Position numbers and translations under genes: made by a program | The notes under the pieces: generated by a model | The model's input: only the letters and a program-made list of their open reading frames with translations | Database searches by the model: none | What the model was told of the DNA's origin: nothing | Assembly (NCBI GenBank): GCA_003526845.1 | Contig: DPVM01000011.1 | Location: forward strand, 99,753-115,823 | Direction: 5' to 3' | Origin: Oscillospiraceae bacterium | GTDB taxonomy: Bacteria > Bacillota > Clostridia > Oscillospirales > Acutalibacteraceae | Length of the DNA: 16,071 nucleotides | Shown here: one piece after another, positions 15,538 to 16,071 of the stretch | Numbering within the stretch: the stretch's first letter is position 1 | How the letters are laid out: each line of letters opens with the position of its first letter

Positions 15538-15667
15538 GATGTATAAGTGTGTCGTATTGTGTCGCACGAAAATTGCGCACAATGCAACTGAAACACGGCG
15601 AAATTTTGCACGGCTACGGCAAAGTTTCAATTAAAAATAAGTAGTCTGAAAGGTTAATGGTGATTTA
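15538..15667 (+). other. upp 5' leader, about 130 nt, moderately structured
   Basis: TGAAAC/GTTTCA (15589-15594 with 15624-15629) enclose TTTGC/GCAAA (15605-15609 with 15619-15623), giving a stacked imperfect hairpin. No T-run follows, so it is not a terminator, and no PyrR-type attenuator is recognised. Close to upp, AAAGG (15649-15653) is followed by a three-codon ORF (ATG 15657 to TAA 15666-15668) whose stop overlaps the upp start as TAATG. GGTGAT (15659-15664) may serve as the upp ribosome site. Confidence 0.5.
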
Positions 15668-16071
15668 ATGGAAAGAAAAGTAGTGATTTTTGATCATCCG
15701 CTTATCCAACACAAGCTCAGCATTTTGCGTGATGCCAATACAAGCACGAAGGATTTCCGCGAGCTTGTAAATGAAATTGCAATGCTTATGACCTATGAGG
15801 CAACAAGAGATTTACCGACAGAGGACATTAAGGTTAAAACTCCGTGCGGCGTTGCAAACTGCAAGCATATTGCCGGCAGAAAAATGGCGTTCGTTCCGAT
15901 TCTTCGTGCAGGTCTCGGTATGGTTGACGGCTGTCTTAAACTTGTTCCTGCCGCTCGTGTAGGCCATATCGGCTTATACAGAGACGAAACAACCCATACT
16001 CCGGTTGAGTATTATTGCAAGCTCCCCAAGGATATCGAGGAGAGGGAAGTTTTCGTTGTTGACCCGATGCT
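15668..16071 (+). CDS. upp: Uracil phosphoribosyltransferase, N-terminal part (3' end outside window)
   Basis: The first 134 residues of an enzyme of about 209 that converts uracil and PRPP to UMP and pyrophosphate in pyrimidine salvage. Residues match Upp from the N-terminus: DHPLIQHKLSILRD, ELVNEIAMLMTYEATRDLP, the substrate-loop segment FVPILRAGLGMVDG, and HIGLYRDE. The last visible bases encode VVDPM(L), the beginning of the PRPP-binding loop (VVDPMLATGGS in the family), so the gene is cut by the window edge and not by mutation. The start is ATG 15668, the family-typical N-terminus (M-x-K-V-x-x-x-DHPLI). The gene has its own promoter behind the preceding terminator. Confidence 0.97.
   Translation, partial: MERKVVIFDHPLIQHKLSILRDANTSTKDFRELVNEIAMLMTYEATRDLPTEDIKVKTPCGVANCKHIAGRKMAFVPILRAGLGMVDGCLKLVPAARVGHIGLYRDETTHTPVEYYCKLPKDIEEREVFVVDPM

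Noticed and set aside
15412..15630. 72-codon minus-strand ORF across the terminator and upp promoter
   Set aside because: It passes through a strong terminator hairpin and promoter elements, has no ribosome site, and its composition is not protein-like.
15539..15634. 31-codon plus-strand ORF in the upp leader
   Set aside because: AAGG directly abuts the ATG, giving no usable spacing, and the predicted transcript starts at about the same base.
15538..15667. PyrR-type attenuator before upp
   Set aside because: No recognisable PyrR-binding consensus and no terminator T-run within the leader.

Overview
The window looks like chromosomal DNA from a low-to-moderate G+C Gram-positive anaerobe of the Clostridia, most likely an Oscillospiraceae/Ruminococcaceae-type gut bacterium. 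This is inferred from sigma-A-type promoters (TTGACA-17-TATAAT class), strong GGAGG ribosome sites, UUCG/T-run terminators, a GPH sugar symporter, and a large secreted subtilisin fused to BspA-type leucine-rich repeats with a dockerin-like motif. No tRNA, rRNA, IS element, prophage or CRISPR array is visible. Both ends cut genes (tuf on the left, upp on the right).

Layout. 1-516: 3' end of tuf (EF-Tu), closed by a UUCG-loop terminator. 690-2165 (minus): a GPH-family sugar:cation symporter with its own terminator. 2166-2329: divergent control region holding an 11-bp inverted repeat that overlaps the promoters on both sides. 2330-6801 (plus): the 1334-residue subtilisin/LRR surface protein followed after 14 nt by a DUF523 protein. 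6862-7377: a small lipoprotein with its own promoter and terminator, then nudC (7440-8243). 8312-9714 (minus): an RluA-family pseudouridine synthase and a two-helix membrane protein, coupled through a TGATG overlap. 9831-14643 (plus): uvrB-uvrA, the nucleotide-excision-repair damage-recognition pair. 14644-14928: a 285-nt interval rich in RNA-type structure and carrying a 46-codon ORF with a good ribosome site. 14929-15429: an unrecognised single-pass membrane protein. 15438-15480: terminator. 15668-end: upp (uracil salvage), with its own promoter and a leader of about 130 nt.

The most unusual part is 14744-14941. It combines a pyrimidine tract, a start-codon hairpin, two interleaved perfect inverted repeats that could form an H-type pseudoknot, a small ORF ending 6 nt before the next gene, and an initiation region that resembles the one in front of upp. 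It is either a structured regulatory leader, a small-protein gene, or both. The second clear oddity is the pseudouridine synthase: its near-perfect promoter places the predicted transcription start on the A of its ATG, so its mRNA should be leaderless. Two start sites were moved from the longest ORF (symporter to 2165, uvrB to 9831) on ribosome-site and promoter evidence.
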